Origin: Umbelopsis ramanniana AG
Lineage: Eukaryota; Mucoromycota; Umbelopsidomycetes; Umbelopsidales; Umbelopsidaceae
Length of the DNA stretch: 64,000 nucleotides
Assembly (NCBI RefSeq): GCF_025399195.1
Contig: NW_026252103.1
Location: 291,540 to 355,539, forward strand
Reading direction: 5' to 3'
The notes beneath the pieces were generated by a model. That model saw nothing but the letters and a program-made list of their open reading frames with translations, made no database searches and was not told the DNA's origin. Position numbers and translations under genes: made by a program. Positions 23,837 to 36,700 of this stretch are shown here, in pieces. Within the stretch, counting starts at the first letter, position 1; each line of letters opens with the position of its first letter.

Positions 23837-26800
23837 ATGACAGACAATCCACCAACCATCGACCCTTCAAGCTTACGATCGCCGCAACCATCACAACACG
23901 CAGCTTCTCCACTCTATGGTAATGACAACCTAAAGTGCGAATTAACATGGTCACAACTGATTCATGCTGAGATCATCGGTATGTAGCAACTGATAGGGCG
24001 AGCTGAGAGTGAGAGTTTTATGAAGTGGATATTATACAGCCAACTTGAAGGATCATACTAGCATGTTCCTATTCGACAACTGGATGACTGAATAATGCCT
24101 ATGAAGACGACAATTACTCAACGTTTTTGGATTTATCCCTTACTCATACCTCTCTTTAACCTCTTAGCGGTAACAAGCGCCATGAGGAAGAACTCACGAT
24201 GGTCTGGCATTAGCGTTAGCGGGTTGCACATGGGAAGTTTAGGAATGAGCATGGGGTTGCGAACGGGACTCACCAGTGGAAAAGACGGCAATTACCGAAA
24301 CCAGGTCAGTCATCGATACGAAATGAAGGTATCGAGATATATTAGCTAACACCACGACAATCTAATAGGAGAGCCCGCTCATGCATGGATTTACCAGCCT
24401 ACGTTCATATTTGACCACTGTTAGAGGTAAAAAAACAATGCCATTGCTTATAGAGTTTGGAGTCACGAGCTGCGATCACGCGAGATCACTGACCTTTCTG
24501 TTCTTATGGTTTACAGATATTTACGAGATTGATGCTAGTATGCTGCTCAATCCCTTTCTTGATGTCATTCGTTCCGGAAATACCACCGGTCCCATAGCAG
24601 GAGCGGCATTGTCTAGTGTAGAGAAGTTTCTTCAATACGGAATCATAGGTGAGGATATTGGCGGCGCTTGAAGTAACGAATAAGAGAGCCATTTGTAGCT
24701 GACAATCGGCCATTTGAATGCATAGGTCTCAGCAGTCCTAACATTGCTATTGCCATGGGAAACCTGGCTTCTGCTGCAACACACTGTAAATTTGAAGCCT
24801 CAGATTCTGTCTCTGACGAAGTGGTATTGCTCAAGATGCTTCAAGTTCTCCAAATGGCTCTTATATGCCCATGCGGCTCGGTATTGAGCGATGAGGCAGT
24901 TTGTGAAATGATGGAAACTGGCCTCAGCATGTGCTGTCAGATGAGATTAAGTGGTAGGTTTACTGGAAACCTTATGTAATGCCAAATTAATCCACATACT
25001 GACTTTAAGTACCAGAAATGCTACGCCGCTCAGCTGAACATGTTATGATCAACATGATCATCGCCATGTTTGAAAGGTTTGAAGAACATTTTTTTACCTT
25101 GACATAAGTAGACTGTATATTAATTACGCCTTTCACAGATTGAAAGTCATTAATGAAATCGAAGATCTTGATGCTGAAAATCCTACCGACGTTCTTCAAA
25201 CCATAGAAGAAGTACAATCCGGACGATCAGACCCTCATATGAACACTCCAAAACCATCCGTGTCACCTTCGCTACCAGACGCTTACACCGCATTGGATGG
25301 TAATACAGCATCATCGTCACCTCGAAGCATTAGCACACCGGCTGCAGAGACTGTTCACACGCCGTCGAATGAGACGGATGCAAATAACGTTTCAGAACCT
25401 AACGCAAGGAATGTTGTCGACGTTGGCTTGAATGTCACCACCCAAGAAAATGTAGAGGATGGAGTGGAAGAAATTGGTAAGCTAAACGCTTAGTACGGTT
25501 ACAGAGCTGCACCTTGTAAGTTACTGACATTGCTCCGTGACCAGACATTATACCTATACCATATGGACTACCAGCTATTCGAGAGCTCCTGCGTGTTCTT
25601 ATATCTCTCTTGAACCCTCACGAGCACAAGCATACAGACTCAATGAGGTTGATGGCTCTAAGCATTTTGAACGTGGCCTTTGATGTTGGCGGCAAAAGTA
25701 TCAGTCGATTTGAGTCGTTGAGAAATTTAATCACGGACGAATTCTGCAAGTATCTATTCCAGCTGGCAAAAACTGACAGCATTCCCCTTTTGACTTTGAC
25801 TCTTCGTGTCATATCAACTGTGTTCGATACAATGCGACCCTATCTCAAACTGCAGCAAGAGCTTTTCCTCTTCTTTTTGATTGAGCGACTTACTCGAACC
25901 GGCAGTACTAGTACCGGTATTACTTACAATGTAGATGAGGAAGGGAGTGTCAATTTTGTTTTACCCAACCTCGATACTACGAGGGATGGTAGAGACTCTG
26001 GATATGTTGACGTACGAAGCTCGTCTCCTGGTCTCGGTGGTAGATCGTCGGATTCTCGATCTGTTAAATCTGGCAATGAATCCAGCGCTTACTCTGGCGA
26101 AGTCAGAGAGCTATTATTGGAATGTCTCACCCAGTGCGCAAGAATCCCAACCTTCATGGTCGACTTATGGGTCAACTTTGACAGTGACATCAGCTGTGGC
26201 AACTTGTTTGAGGAACTTATTCACTTTTTAAGCAAGGTAAATTTGACATCTTATAAACAGCATACGGAAGTCGCTATGAAGAAAAGATATAGGGTCTTAA
26301 CGTCGCTTTTGTCATAGAATTCATTCCCGGAGCCCAATAGCTATTCAGCAAGTAACTCGCACATGCTCTGCCTGGATACTTTGTTATTATTCATTAACCA
26401 CATGGTAGATCGTATTTCCGATGAGGTAAGTCAGGAGGTCAATGTCGTTCAACAAAAAAAAAATGGACAAAGATATCTCAACTGTTTTAACTTTGTAAGG
26501 AGGATGATTTCACGAATGATCCAGTAAGTAATATGGTTGAAAGAGAAATTATCATGTTCCAAACAACGTAACTAATCCATGCGAAAAGACACATTTACCA
26601 CCGTCCGCCTTGCTCGAGCGTAAGGAACAGAAGCATATCCTGTTGGAAGGTGCTTCACGATTCAATGACAGTCCCAAGAAAGGTATCAAATATCTTAAGG
26701 AACAAGGCGTTATTGTAGAAGATGAAAAGGGAGACTTCACGGACAGCCTTGCGCATTTCTTGATGTCTACTCCTAAACTAAACAAAAAGAGTCTTGGCGA

Positions 26801-29800
26801 ATACCTTGGTCGTCCTGACAATGTTCCACTGCTCCAGAGATTTATGCGACAGTTTGATTTCTCAAATGCAAGTATTTAATATTCAGCATATGATCCTACC
26901 CGCCACATTTCTGGCTAACCATTATCATCTATAGAAACGAGTAGATGAGGCACTCAGGGTACTCTTAGAAACTTTCCGTTTACCAGGAGAGTCTCAACAA
27001 ATCGATCGTATCACTGAGACATTTGCTGATGCCTTTATGGAGTCAAAGCCGGCTGAAGTTGCTAATGCAGAAGCTGCTTATGTTCTGGCTTTCTCTGTGA
27101 TCATGTTAAATACTGACCAGCATAACCGCCAAGTTAGAGTAAGTGCACATGACGTGTTAACTTCCATCAAAATGTCTATGCATCAGCACTTTGCTTCAAA
27201 CTGCTAACAACTTTGCACCTAGCATCGGATGTCTTTCGATCAATATAAGAGTAATGTCAGAGGTCTCAATGCCGGCAAGGACTTTGATAGAGAGTATTTG
27301 CAGTCTATTTATGATGCAATCCGAAGCGATGAAATTGTCATGCCTGAAGAGCATGAAGGACAGTTAGGATTCAACTTTGCTTGGAAGCAACTACTTCATC
27401 ACGCGAAGTCTGCTGGCTTGTTTACTGTTTGTGACACTGCTGCTTACGACAAAGATATCTTCATGTTGGCCTGGAAGCCGGCTGTCGCCGCCATTTCTTA
27501 TGGTAAGTACATCAATGGAATTGGCTCCGCTGGCCGGTTTCGTTTTTTGCTCATGTTTACTGATGTCTTCTATTTTCTGGCTTCCACTAGCATTTAACAC
27601 TGCTCAGGATGACATAACACTGCAAAAAGCCATTACTGGCTTCCATCAATGCGCACTTTTGTCCGCGCACTATCAACTTCACGATGTGTTTGATAGCATT
27701 ATCGTCAGTTTAGCCAGCATGACTGGATTGGTAGACATGGAAGATACTCTGCTTACTGCACCGGATCCCATTGTTGATGTTGCCGGACAGAAATATGTCA
27801 TCAGCAGGCTAGCTGTTCGATTTGGACGTAACTATAAAGGTCAATTGGCTGCTGTTGTTGCCTTTGCCGTGGCAAGTGAACATGGTAGTGTTCTTCGCAA
27901 AGGGTGGATAAAGGTAGGCATATCGTGTACGGAAAGATTGTTTGCCGTACTGAAATGTGACAAATGCTCAATTTTCCATTTGCTAGATACTTCGAATGAT
28001 CAAAAACCTCTTTGTCAACTCTTTATTGCCAAGCTCCATGCTCCAAGTTGAAGATTTCTTACTTGGAACGACCGTTATACCCCTGAAACCAAAATCATCA
28101 ACTCCACCGAAGCAGCAAGCTCGTAAAGACGCGTCTCTGCTTTCAACTTTGTCTTCTTATCTACTTTCTCCTTACTCTGGCGATGAATCTTACCGAGCTG
28201 ATCCCACTGAGGATGAAGTGGAAAGCACCATGTGTGCTGTTGATTGTGTGGTTGCTTGCCGTTTGGAAGAGCTTTTTGCTAACATTCAGTAAGTGGCTGG
28301 TCAAATGGATTACCTGCTGTAGTCATAAATGACTGAACACCTTTTGCTATCAGATATTTGGACAAAGAACCATTGGAATACCTTATGAAAGCTATTCGAA
28401 CCATTGGTTACAAGACTGTTATTGATGAATCCACCACTCCCATCGTTTACGATCCTGCCACCGTTTTCTTCTTAGAGCTTATGATTAGCATTACTATTCA
28501 AAACATTGAGCGCATGGATGAGTTATGGTGAGTACATCAACCGTGTGGTGTAAAATTAAGGTATTCATGTTACAAGATCGTGTGCTAATGACTATTCAAT
28601 AGGCCATACATGTACGGCTATATTGCCGGTATTCTTGAAAAAGCCGAAAATCAAAGTGTACTGTTACTCGAGAGGACTGTTGTTGGCCTTCTTCGAGTCT
28701 GTATTTGTGTTGCAGATAAGGTAACGCGATATTGATGTCTGCAAGATTCAATCATGTTTTACTTTTTTTTTTACTTACACTATACCACTTATACAGCCAA
28801 GCATGCAAAATGAGCTCGATAAATGCTTCAAGTTATTACTCAACCTTCCAAATACTGTTCTTCAAGCTGTTGGTGAGCAAACCATGGCTGGCATCCTCAA
28901 CCTTCTGAAGCTTAACTCTACTCAGTAAGTACAAAATTGCCGTATGTACTTACATATTTTTTGATATACCAACATATGCACTATCCTTAGGGTGTCAAAG
29001 AGCTGGGAGTCCATACTGGATCTTGTCCAGGCTACTGTTGGCCACGCAGATGCATCAAACTACGGCTTCGAGTCTGCCGTTTACATACTGTCTGCGGATA
29101 ACGGCGCCAAGCTGAACAGTGCTCAGTTTGCAAAACTAGTCAGCATCTTTGGAACTTTCGCTGCGGTTGCAGCTCCCATACCTCAAGCAAAGGAATCACC
29201 AATACGAAATCGCTCTGCTCCTTCTCATAAGGTGAAAACGTACGTACTGAAAGGAATAGGATATGCATCTATTGGAAATATTGGCATCGTTAATTAATTT
29301 AATTCTAGTCCACAACTGTCTATTGAGCGAGGCAAGAAAGCTATAGAGCATCTATTCCAACTTCATCGCATCATACCGCAACTCTCGCAGGATGTTGCAT
29401 CGGAAGAAAGTGAGTATTGTGTTTAGAATTTTGTTTAACGCTAAAGTGCTTATCAGGAACTAAATATTACTTTTGATTAGCTTGGACAACGTACTGGCAG
29501 CCTATCTTGACCACACTCAGCCAGCAATGCTGTACAGCCTGTCGCGAAGTGCGTCAGCACTCCATGACGTATCTGCAACGCACCGTTCTGCTCCCTGACA
29601 TAGCACGAGCCGATGTAGGAGAGGAGGGTGAGCGAGTACCATGGGTCAATATGTTTGATAACGTGTTGATACCACTTTTAAGTGAGTTGCTCCGACCGCA
29701 AGTTTACGAGCTGGATCCTTTGGGAACAGACGAAGCCAGAATGCGAGCATCCACACTTCTTTGTAAAATCTTCTTACACTACTGTAGCCGCATGATTGAG

Positions 29801-30268
29801 ATGACGGCTTTCATCGACATTTGGATGGAGATACTGGATATTCTAGATGGTAGCATGCATACCTCGGAAAATGATCATTTGGTATGCTTTATAGGATTCA
29901 TTGATTACACAGTCAAGTTTGCTTACTCAATTTCCTCTTCTTAGGCCGAAGCAGTTCGAGAATCGTTGAAGAATATGCTGCTTGTCATGTATACTTCGGG
30001 AGCATTCACAGTTATCCCACCTCATGATCTACCAGCCGACACTCCGCCAGAATATAACCATCTCTGGGATATTACTTGGGAGCGCTTGGATGGATTTATG
30101 CCCAACCTTAAGAGTGAATTGTTTCCTGCTCCTGCCCCAGAACCTCAAGTGATTGCTAACAACGAAGAGCAACCTCAACCACAAGAGAGTCAACAGGATA
30201 TCCCACCATCTGAAGACAATGATAATTCAGATATTATAGATGCAACGTCTACAGTACAAGCTATTTGA
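23837..30268 (+). CDS. Large Arf-GEF with Sec7 domain, Gea1/GBF1 family
   Basis: Guanine-nucleotide exchange factor that activates Arf1 on early Golgi membranes for COPI coat assembly. Twenty-two exons sum to 1600 aa; the largest are 25545-26236 and 29481-29881, the smallest 26500-26523 (24 nt). Order of regions: DCB/HUS helical domains (residues about 1-520, with an acidic Ser-rich insert at 250-340), Sec7 domain (about 600-800; GIKYLKEQGVI, the catalytic glutamate in FRLPGESQQIDR, IMLNTDQHN), then HDS1-3 helical repeats to a Pro/Glu-rich tail. LPGESQQI and EEIVMPEE-like SDEIVMPEE are typical of Gea/GBF1 rather than of ARNO or Sec7p. The intron at 26868-26934 uses a GC donor. Residues that set brefeldin A sensitivity are mostly of the sensitive type (see findings). 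Confidence 0.92.
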
Positions 30269-30324
30269 TCATAATAAGAAAAATGGTTTTATAAAATGTA
30301 CAATACAGAGCAGTCAGCCATTAT

Positions 30325-31924
30325 TTAAAAGTTTGCTAATGGTATAAGATGGGAAACATTAACACTACTTCGGCAGAGGGGGCATTCCGACTGAGAAGGG
30401 ACAAAAAACGAAACATGGAAAATGTTAGTGATAAAGCTTTGTGTGACATTTTCATACAGTGTTATACTTTACCTTGTTTTGGCACCATTCAACAACACAA
30501 TCCCAGCAGAAAAGATGGCCACATGGAGTAGCGGTTGTAGTAGTGCGTGGTTCAAGGCACAAAGCACATTTCAATGCCTGTATTTGTTCATAACTGAGTT
30601 CTTCTTCTTGTTCTGAAGATGCCTGATCTTCTTCCTCGTCAAACATGAAAGAATAATCGTCTTCGGCAGCGATTACCTTTTCCGCCTCCGTTCCCTGTTC
30701 CTTTTCCTTTGTCTCAGAGGCAACAGCAACAGGTTCAATCTGAGCCGCTTTGCGCTCCACCAAGTATCTGCGCAAGCTGAGGTATCCTTGGATGAACAGC
30801 TGTACGCCGATCAACAGACCCAATACTTCATACCCTGCACGTTCTTCGTGCTTCTCTAGTCGTCGAGTGAAAATCTGTTCATTGTAGTGTGTGAGCATGT
30901 TTCCTAATTAGCTGGAGCGGAACTCTGACTTTCAAACTTACATATCGAATACCAGTTATGCGCTTGGAGATGCTGTAATAGGATCCAACGAAGTAAAAGA
31001 GAGCCAGATGACCCATGTGGACATATTTCTTGAAAAAATCTTGAATTGTTTCCAAATGCTTTGTTAAGAAAGCTTGGGTGTATGCTTGAAGCTTATTTTC
31101 TGGTTCTTTTCTGGTTCTAGTTTGTTGGCGATTTCGCTTTCGAAATTCAGAAAATCCTCGTGTATAAATATATGGCAGCAAGACATGTGAAAATACTAGA
31201 GTGCTTCGTCGCTGTGGACATTATGGGAAGACCATCTGTCAGTATCACCAGTAACCCAAGGTGTTTTTCATAATAACTCCATTCCTAAGTACGTACCAGC
31301 AAACCAGGGTATGTTTGAGAATGGACATTGATTTGAGCTATATCACAATACTCCTCTCCAAGGGTCTGAGTACCTAATGGAATAATGGGCATTACAAACA
31401 CGTAATACACACTTTTACATGATCAGTCCTGAAATTTACCTAGTAACGTAGTGAGACCATAATAGCAAAAGTCGGAAAACACATTGATTTCTTTTTGATA
31501 TTGGTGCTGTCTTCTTGTACCTACATGGTCCGAATACACCATTAGTTCAGGTCCTCGTAAGCAGCAACAGGTGTACATATACTAACCAATAAATCGCTGA
31601 AATACGTCCGTCATTTGCTCCTGCAAAGTGTTTTGGTAATATACATCTTTTTGGTTTGCGCGAACTAAGAAATGTAGATTCAGAATTAGTTTAAAGTAAC
31701 AAAGAGAACTGTCTTTTGTGGGGTAGTAAGGCAGAGTTTCCCATACTTATATCAGGTGGGGCACCAGCTGGAAAGTTCAGTTGCATTTTCGGCTGTGGTA
31801 TTGTTCTCTGACCACTGAGTGCACTTGCTGAAGCAGTAGGAGCAGATGCCTCCGGGGATTGCGATGATCCTTCAGCAGACGACATAAAGGCAGAAAAGTG
31901 GTTGACAAAGGCAAATTGAGCCAA
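30325..31924 (-). CDS. PEX10: Peroxin-10, RING ubiquitin ligase of the peroxisome
   Basis: Membrane RING E3 of the Pex2-Pex10-Pex12 complex that ubiquitinates the Pex5 import receptor. Seven exons (31924-31747, 31664-31587, 31520-31440, 31373-31297, 31211-30942, 30874-30473, 30390-30325) give 383 aa. Seen: the N-terminal [15 protein letters not shown] block, membrane-associated region with [15 protein letters not shown] and [13 protein letters not shown], then [29 protein letters not shown], an acidic linker, and a C3HC4 RING ([22 protein letters not shown]). The last intron falls inside the RING, so exon 7 contributes the final CPLCR and only 21 residues. The acceptor before IFTRR was chosen by phase and by similarity to other fungal Pex10; an earlier AG would break frame. 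Confidence 0.9.
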
Positions 31925-32065
31925 AAGATGTTTTAAAACCCAGCTTCAGATGTTGAAAGATCACGTGTGAAACTTGTTGCTTCAGTGAGCTGGTATGCAA
32001 AAGAGCGAATCATTTTGCGCGCTATTGTTGTCCACCAATACAGCTGTCCAATAATATCCAGCTCT
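31925..32065. promoter_or_regulatory. Bidirectional promoter PEX10 / HAP2 with E-box and two CCAAT boxes
   Basis: A 141-bp gap between start codons. It holds the E-box palindrome CACGTG (31962-31967) and two CCAAT boxes, 32035-32039 and 32048-32052, 18 and 31 bp ahead of the HAP2 start. Because HAP2 encodes the CCAAT-binding subunit, feedback control is possible; that is inference. Confidence 0.5.
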
Positions 32066-32801
32066 ATGACAGACGTCCACCAACAGCACCAACAGCGACA
32101 GCAACAGCAGTACGCGCAAAATATGAACCAATACTCTGACTCACAAGGGGTCATGGGAGCTAGAGTTCATAATCAAACCGACGACATTGTTCATGCCATG
32201 GTAAAGTGTTTTGACCTAATTCCAAACCATCTGGACGGGACTGTTGAAAAATATAATAAACCACTAATATAACGTTTATAATAGACTCAACGTCCGCAAC
32301 AACCGATACTGTATGACAGTCGTCTCGCCAACTTTAGCCAAGCACAAGCGTTTCCTACTGCTACCGTCGGCGATAATACCTATCGACAAGGATCAGCTGA
32401 AGCTCAAACACACGACGCTGGTGCATCTGTCTCTATGCTAGCAGCAAATGCTGAGCCAGCAGATAGTGAACCTTTATATGTAAATGCAAAGCAGTATCAC
32501 CGAATATTGAAACGAAGAGCTGCTAGAGCTAAATTAGAGGAGGCTCATCGACTGGCTAAAAGTCGCAAGCCGTATTTGCATGAAAGTCGGCATAAACATG
32601 CTATGCGTCGACCAAGAGGTCCAGGTGGCCGGTTTTTGAGTCAGTATTATTATTCTCTTTTCTGTTCTTTCTTTGATTTCTCATTCACTGATACCCATTT
32701 TTTTTTTCATTTGCTTTTCAGCTGCGGCTGAGATAGCAGAAATGGAAAGTGCGAACTCTCAACCAGGCAATGCCAAGAGTGAAGACAAAGGACAACAGTG
32801 A
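32066..32801 (+). CDS. HAP2: CCAAT-binding factor subunit HAP2/NF-YA
   Basis: Sequence-specific subunit of the heterotrimeric CCAAT-binding complex (with HAP3/NF-YB and HAP5/NF-YC), nuclear. Three exons (32066-32200, 32285-32639, 32722-32801) give 189 aa. The Gln-rich N-terminus is short. The conserved core starts [20 protein letters not shown] (A1 helix for subunit association), continues with [18 protein letters not shown] (A2 helix for DNA contact) and closes with the GPGGRFL loop split by the last intron. The tail after the core is only about 25 residues. The start is the first in-frame ATG; upstream frames have no alternative Met. At under 200 residues it is shorter than many NF-YA proteins but lacks nothing known to be essential. 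Confidence 0.92.
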
Positions 32802-33730
32802 TTCTCTTAGGCATTGCAGCAATTTCCATCAAACAGTACACTCAATAATATCATTTGCTTTTTTAAAGCTATATCGTAACCTAAGCTCGATGGATTTTTG
32901 TTTTATTTTGTTTTCGCTTCGAGTTTTTTTCTTTTTCTCTTTTCTTGGGCTTTGGTTTGGCTTCATAAAGCTTTATAAATTCGTAGATATTCAGTAACAC
33001 AGCTTTCACACCTGTTGATATGGAAATGAAGTTTGATCTGATTTTCAAATGAGGTGGCCGTCGTTGTATGCCATAGTGTGTTGAAATAGACTGCTTCTAT
33101 ACGACACCAGACTAATCAACACCATCGCCAAATATATCGTGTATATGACGGCGCATTACGTGATCTATCGATTAATGAACACAGTACTATACTTCCACTG
33201 GGAAGCAGGTGGAACTGGACGTATGTTCAATCAGCATCGGCGTCCATGTAGCGAGAAAGATTATCTCAAATTCTGCTATTGAAATTACGCTGGATGATAA
33301 ATTCGACTTTTGACCGCAGAAGTAATGTTGATTACTTGAAATACATCTATGTAGCTTAAAGATCAAAATTGGCACAGCTATCATGTAAATAGACCAGCTT
33401 CCATTTCAGAAGAGTGTACTATCTGTCTGCATACAGACGGTGTCCTTGCTGCAGCACATGGAGTGCTCTTGTACGCGATCTGATTACATTTGTTTGGTGC
33501 ATTCACCATCATTAACTTCCTTTCAGATAGATGTATCGTTTATTAATTTGCAAAGGCAAATGGAAATATAGTCGCTCGATGTTATATGGCCTCACTTCAT
33601 CTTCGGGTGCCTTTGCTTCACGTCCTGCAAACGGAAGCCAAAAAGCCACACGTGACCAAAGCAAAGCAGCTGGAAATGTCGTATTGCACAGCGGAAAAAA
33701 ACCTAGCAGGTAGCGTACATCAGCTTGGTC
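32802..33730. other. Intergenic, HAP2 to SAC3, with a short upstream open frame
   Basis: The first part is the T-rich HAP2 3' UTR (about 32880-32980). Nothing was recognised at 33000-33500. A 60-codon frame with ATG at 33531 (second ATG at 33579) ends at 33713, 17 bp before the chosen SAC3 start and in a different frame. Its sequence is rich in Ser, Ala, Gly and Gln (TSSSGAFASRPANGSQ) and looks coding-like. It could be a translated leader ORF or an N-terminal SAC3 exon whose junction I could not resolve. Confidence 0.4.
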
Positions 33731-36700
33731 ATGAACACGCCTCCTAACAGAGGTCGAGCAGCCTCAGCAGCTACCAATAGAGGCAGGGGTCGCGGACGTG
33801 CCAAGTCTGGATCGAACAGCCCTTTCGCTGGGCACAACAATGGCCAAGCCGGCGATGGAGATCCATCGTGGCAGAACTCTCAATGGTCTCAGCAAGGAAA
33901 GCGAGGTAACAACAACCGCAATCGACCAGTCCAACAGAAAAACAACGCTTTGAACTATTCGCTTGACGATTTGCTACCCGGCTCTGACGAAGAAGTGATT
34001 TCCCAAACGACAACGAGGAGCAAGGCACAAACGTTGGACGAACGAGCAGCTAGATTTTCGGCCAATGCCAACGCGAAGAAAATCCATTATGAAGAGGTAC
34101 GTTTTGGAGTTTGGGTCAAGCTCATGTCTGGGGGATCATTCATCAACATTTGTATATGCAGCTCAAAAAAATGCGCGCTCACGAACGTGAAGATGCTATG
34201 AGGAAAGGGTTAATCGACGATCCCGACAAACCTAGAAAGCTGCAAGACGCTATTAAATTCACAGGAACATGTCAAGACATGTGTCCACAGTTCGAGCGTT
34301 TGGAAAGAGAGCTTCAACATGGTTTGGATCAACTGGAAAAGGTAAGTAATCACATTGCTTTCTTCCCTTGTTATGAATGCATGGCCATTGACTTCTTCGC
34401 TTTGGTAATAGGACGAACAAGGTAACGCTGACCCGACGAAATGCGTAAAGACGTACCGACGTTCAGCTGCTGGTAATGAGCAAGAGCTGCCGTCGGATGT
34501 GCGCCCACCTCCTGTCTTAGAAGTATGAACCCCCGATTTGTACTTTCAGAGAAATTTGCCTCTGTTGATCTGACAATCTTCTAACTTACAGCGCACACTC
34601 GACCACCTATTCAACAATGTTCTGGGCGAAAATCCAATCGAAAAATGCCATGTCTTCATTCGCGATCGTACTCGTGCTGTGAGAAAGGACTTTGGTGTAC
34701 AAAATGTGAAGAACATGGATGCCGTTCGGGCCCATGAGCGGATTGCACGTTTTCATATTCTCTCTCTCCATGAAATGTGCGAATTGGATGAAGAAAAGTT
34801 TAGTGAGCAACAAGAAAATGAACAGCTCCGCAAAGGTAGGACATTTGGACATGCACTTCGTGTGTAGTTGATGGGATGACTGAACTTTAACCTTTTCATC
34901 AGTTTTGGTCAGTTTGGCACAATTTTACGACGATTTGAGCAAAGTCGGTATCTATAGCGACAACGAAGCGGAATTTAGAGCTTATCAAATCTTAACTTAT
35001 ATACGAGATCAAGATGTTGTTCGATGGGCACAGACTCTACGACTTCCCATCTTCACGCATCCTTTGGTTCAAAGGGCTTTAGAGTTTCATGCTCTGGCAC
35101 AGCGCAATAACGAAATCATGGGCACATCTGCACGTCGAAACAAGCCTGCCAATTGTGAAGCAGCCCAAAACTTCTTCACTCGGTTCTTCAAGATGGTGGC
35201 AGACAAGGATACCACCTTTCTGATGGCATGCATGTTGGAAGGGCATTTTCCCGATATCCGAAAAGGAGCTATGAAGGCTATGAACAAGACGTACAACATA
35301 AGGTACTCTGGAATATCGGCAGAAATAGTACGGCAGATGCTTGGCTATGACAGCGTCCAGGATTGTGTAAAGGAAGCTGAACTTTATGGTATCCTAGTCG
35401 ACCACGCCAGCCCTGTTCCAGTCATTCATTTTAGCGGTACTACGTTGAACGGTACCAAAAAGCCTCTGTTCATCGGTAGGTTTTGATCAGTTGTGAACAT
35501 AGCATTTGTACATGCGTCATATTCATTTCTACTTTATGTATGCAGAACCTCTTTCCAACCCAAAACCCAAAAAGTCACATTTACTTGTGGAACCTAAGAA
35601 GATCGGACTGACATTCAGCGACATTATATGTCGAAATTTGGGCGGTAGTAGTAGTACTTTACCACGAACGTCCAGGGCAATACCAATCCTCAGACCATCT
35701 TCCACGACACTTTTTGACGAATCAAAACGTGTCAGTGCGCCTTCATTGCCGGCAAAACCAGCCCGGGCCTCAATACCATTTACCTCAATACCACCAGCTA
35801 CCGCAGCACCTACAATATCGACATCTGCTAGCGTGCAGTCAAAAAATACCTTACCAATAACTGCATCACCCTTTAAAGGCGCAATCAAACCTGGCTTCTT
35901 TGCGCTAGCTAATGTGGAAGCTTTGGAACAAAAGTACAAACCTTCTCAAAGCAAGGAAAGTGAAGCTGAGAAGTTGATTGCTAAGCAAAAGGCAGAAGCA
36001 CTCGCCAAGAAAGAAGCAGATGAGCAGCTCAAGAGAAAAGAAGCTGCAGAAAAGGCTCGTATTGAGGAGGAGAGGCGTAGACAGGAAGCAGAAAAAGCCC
36101 GACAACTCGCTGAATTAGAAAGGCAGCGACAATTGGAGGCAGCTCGTATACGGGCTGAAGAAGAAGCCACCATTGCCAAGAAGAAGGCTGATGAAGAAGC
36201 GCATTTGAAGGTGCTGGCAAAGACACGTAAAATGGTTATTGTATCGCAACTACAAAACCAAATCTGCAATGACATTATGAAACAAGTCATCGAACAACAA
36301 GTGAAAAAAATTGCATTTGCTCGATACTTTGAACTGACAAAGGTTAAGCGTGTCGTGGATGTTTGGCGATATCGTACAAATCAAAAGATAGCTGAACGAA
36401 AAGCAGTGGCTGAACGATTGGAGAAGATACGACATACATTATCAAAAATGCAAGTGGCTAATCCATCCACTGTAGCTAAAATACACACCTTGGACGGCGA
36501 CGTAACGAATGCGTCTACGGATGCCATGAACGAAACCGATATGACAGACAATGGACCTGAAGACATTGATGCATATTGCAAAGAACTTATTCGAGAGGTG
36601 GAACAGGTAAATATCTGGCGGTTCATGTATAACGAAAGGGAAATATGGGTAGCTGACTGTATTCTTAGGAATCACAATGGCGAGATCAGCTATGGCAACA

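Noticed and set aside
30904-30941. A 38-nt intron in PEX10 ending at TTAG (30904)
   Set aside because: Too short and out of phase; the acceptor at 30875 keeps frame and gives the conserved GIRY-IFTR joint.
35946-36290. Minus-strand Ser/Ala/Cys-rich frame opposite SAC3
   Set aside because: Antisense of the Glu/Lys/Ala coiled coil; composition is the expected mirror image.
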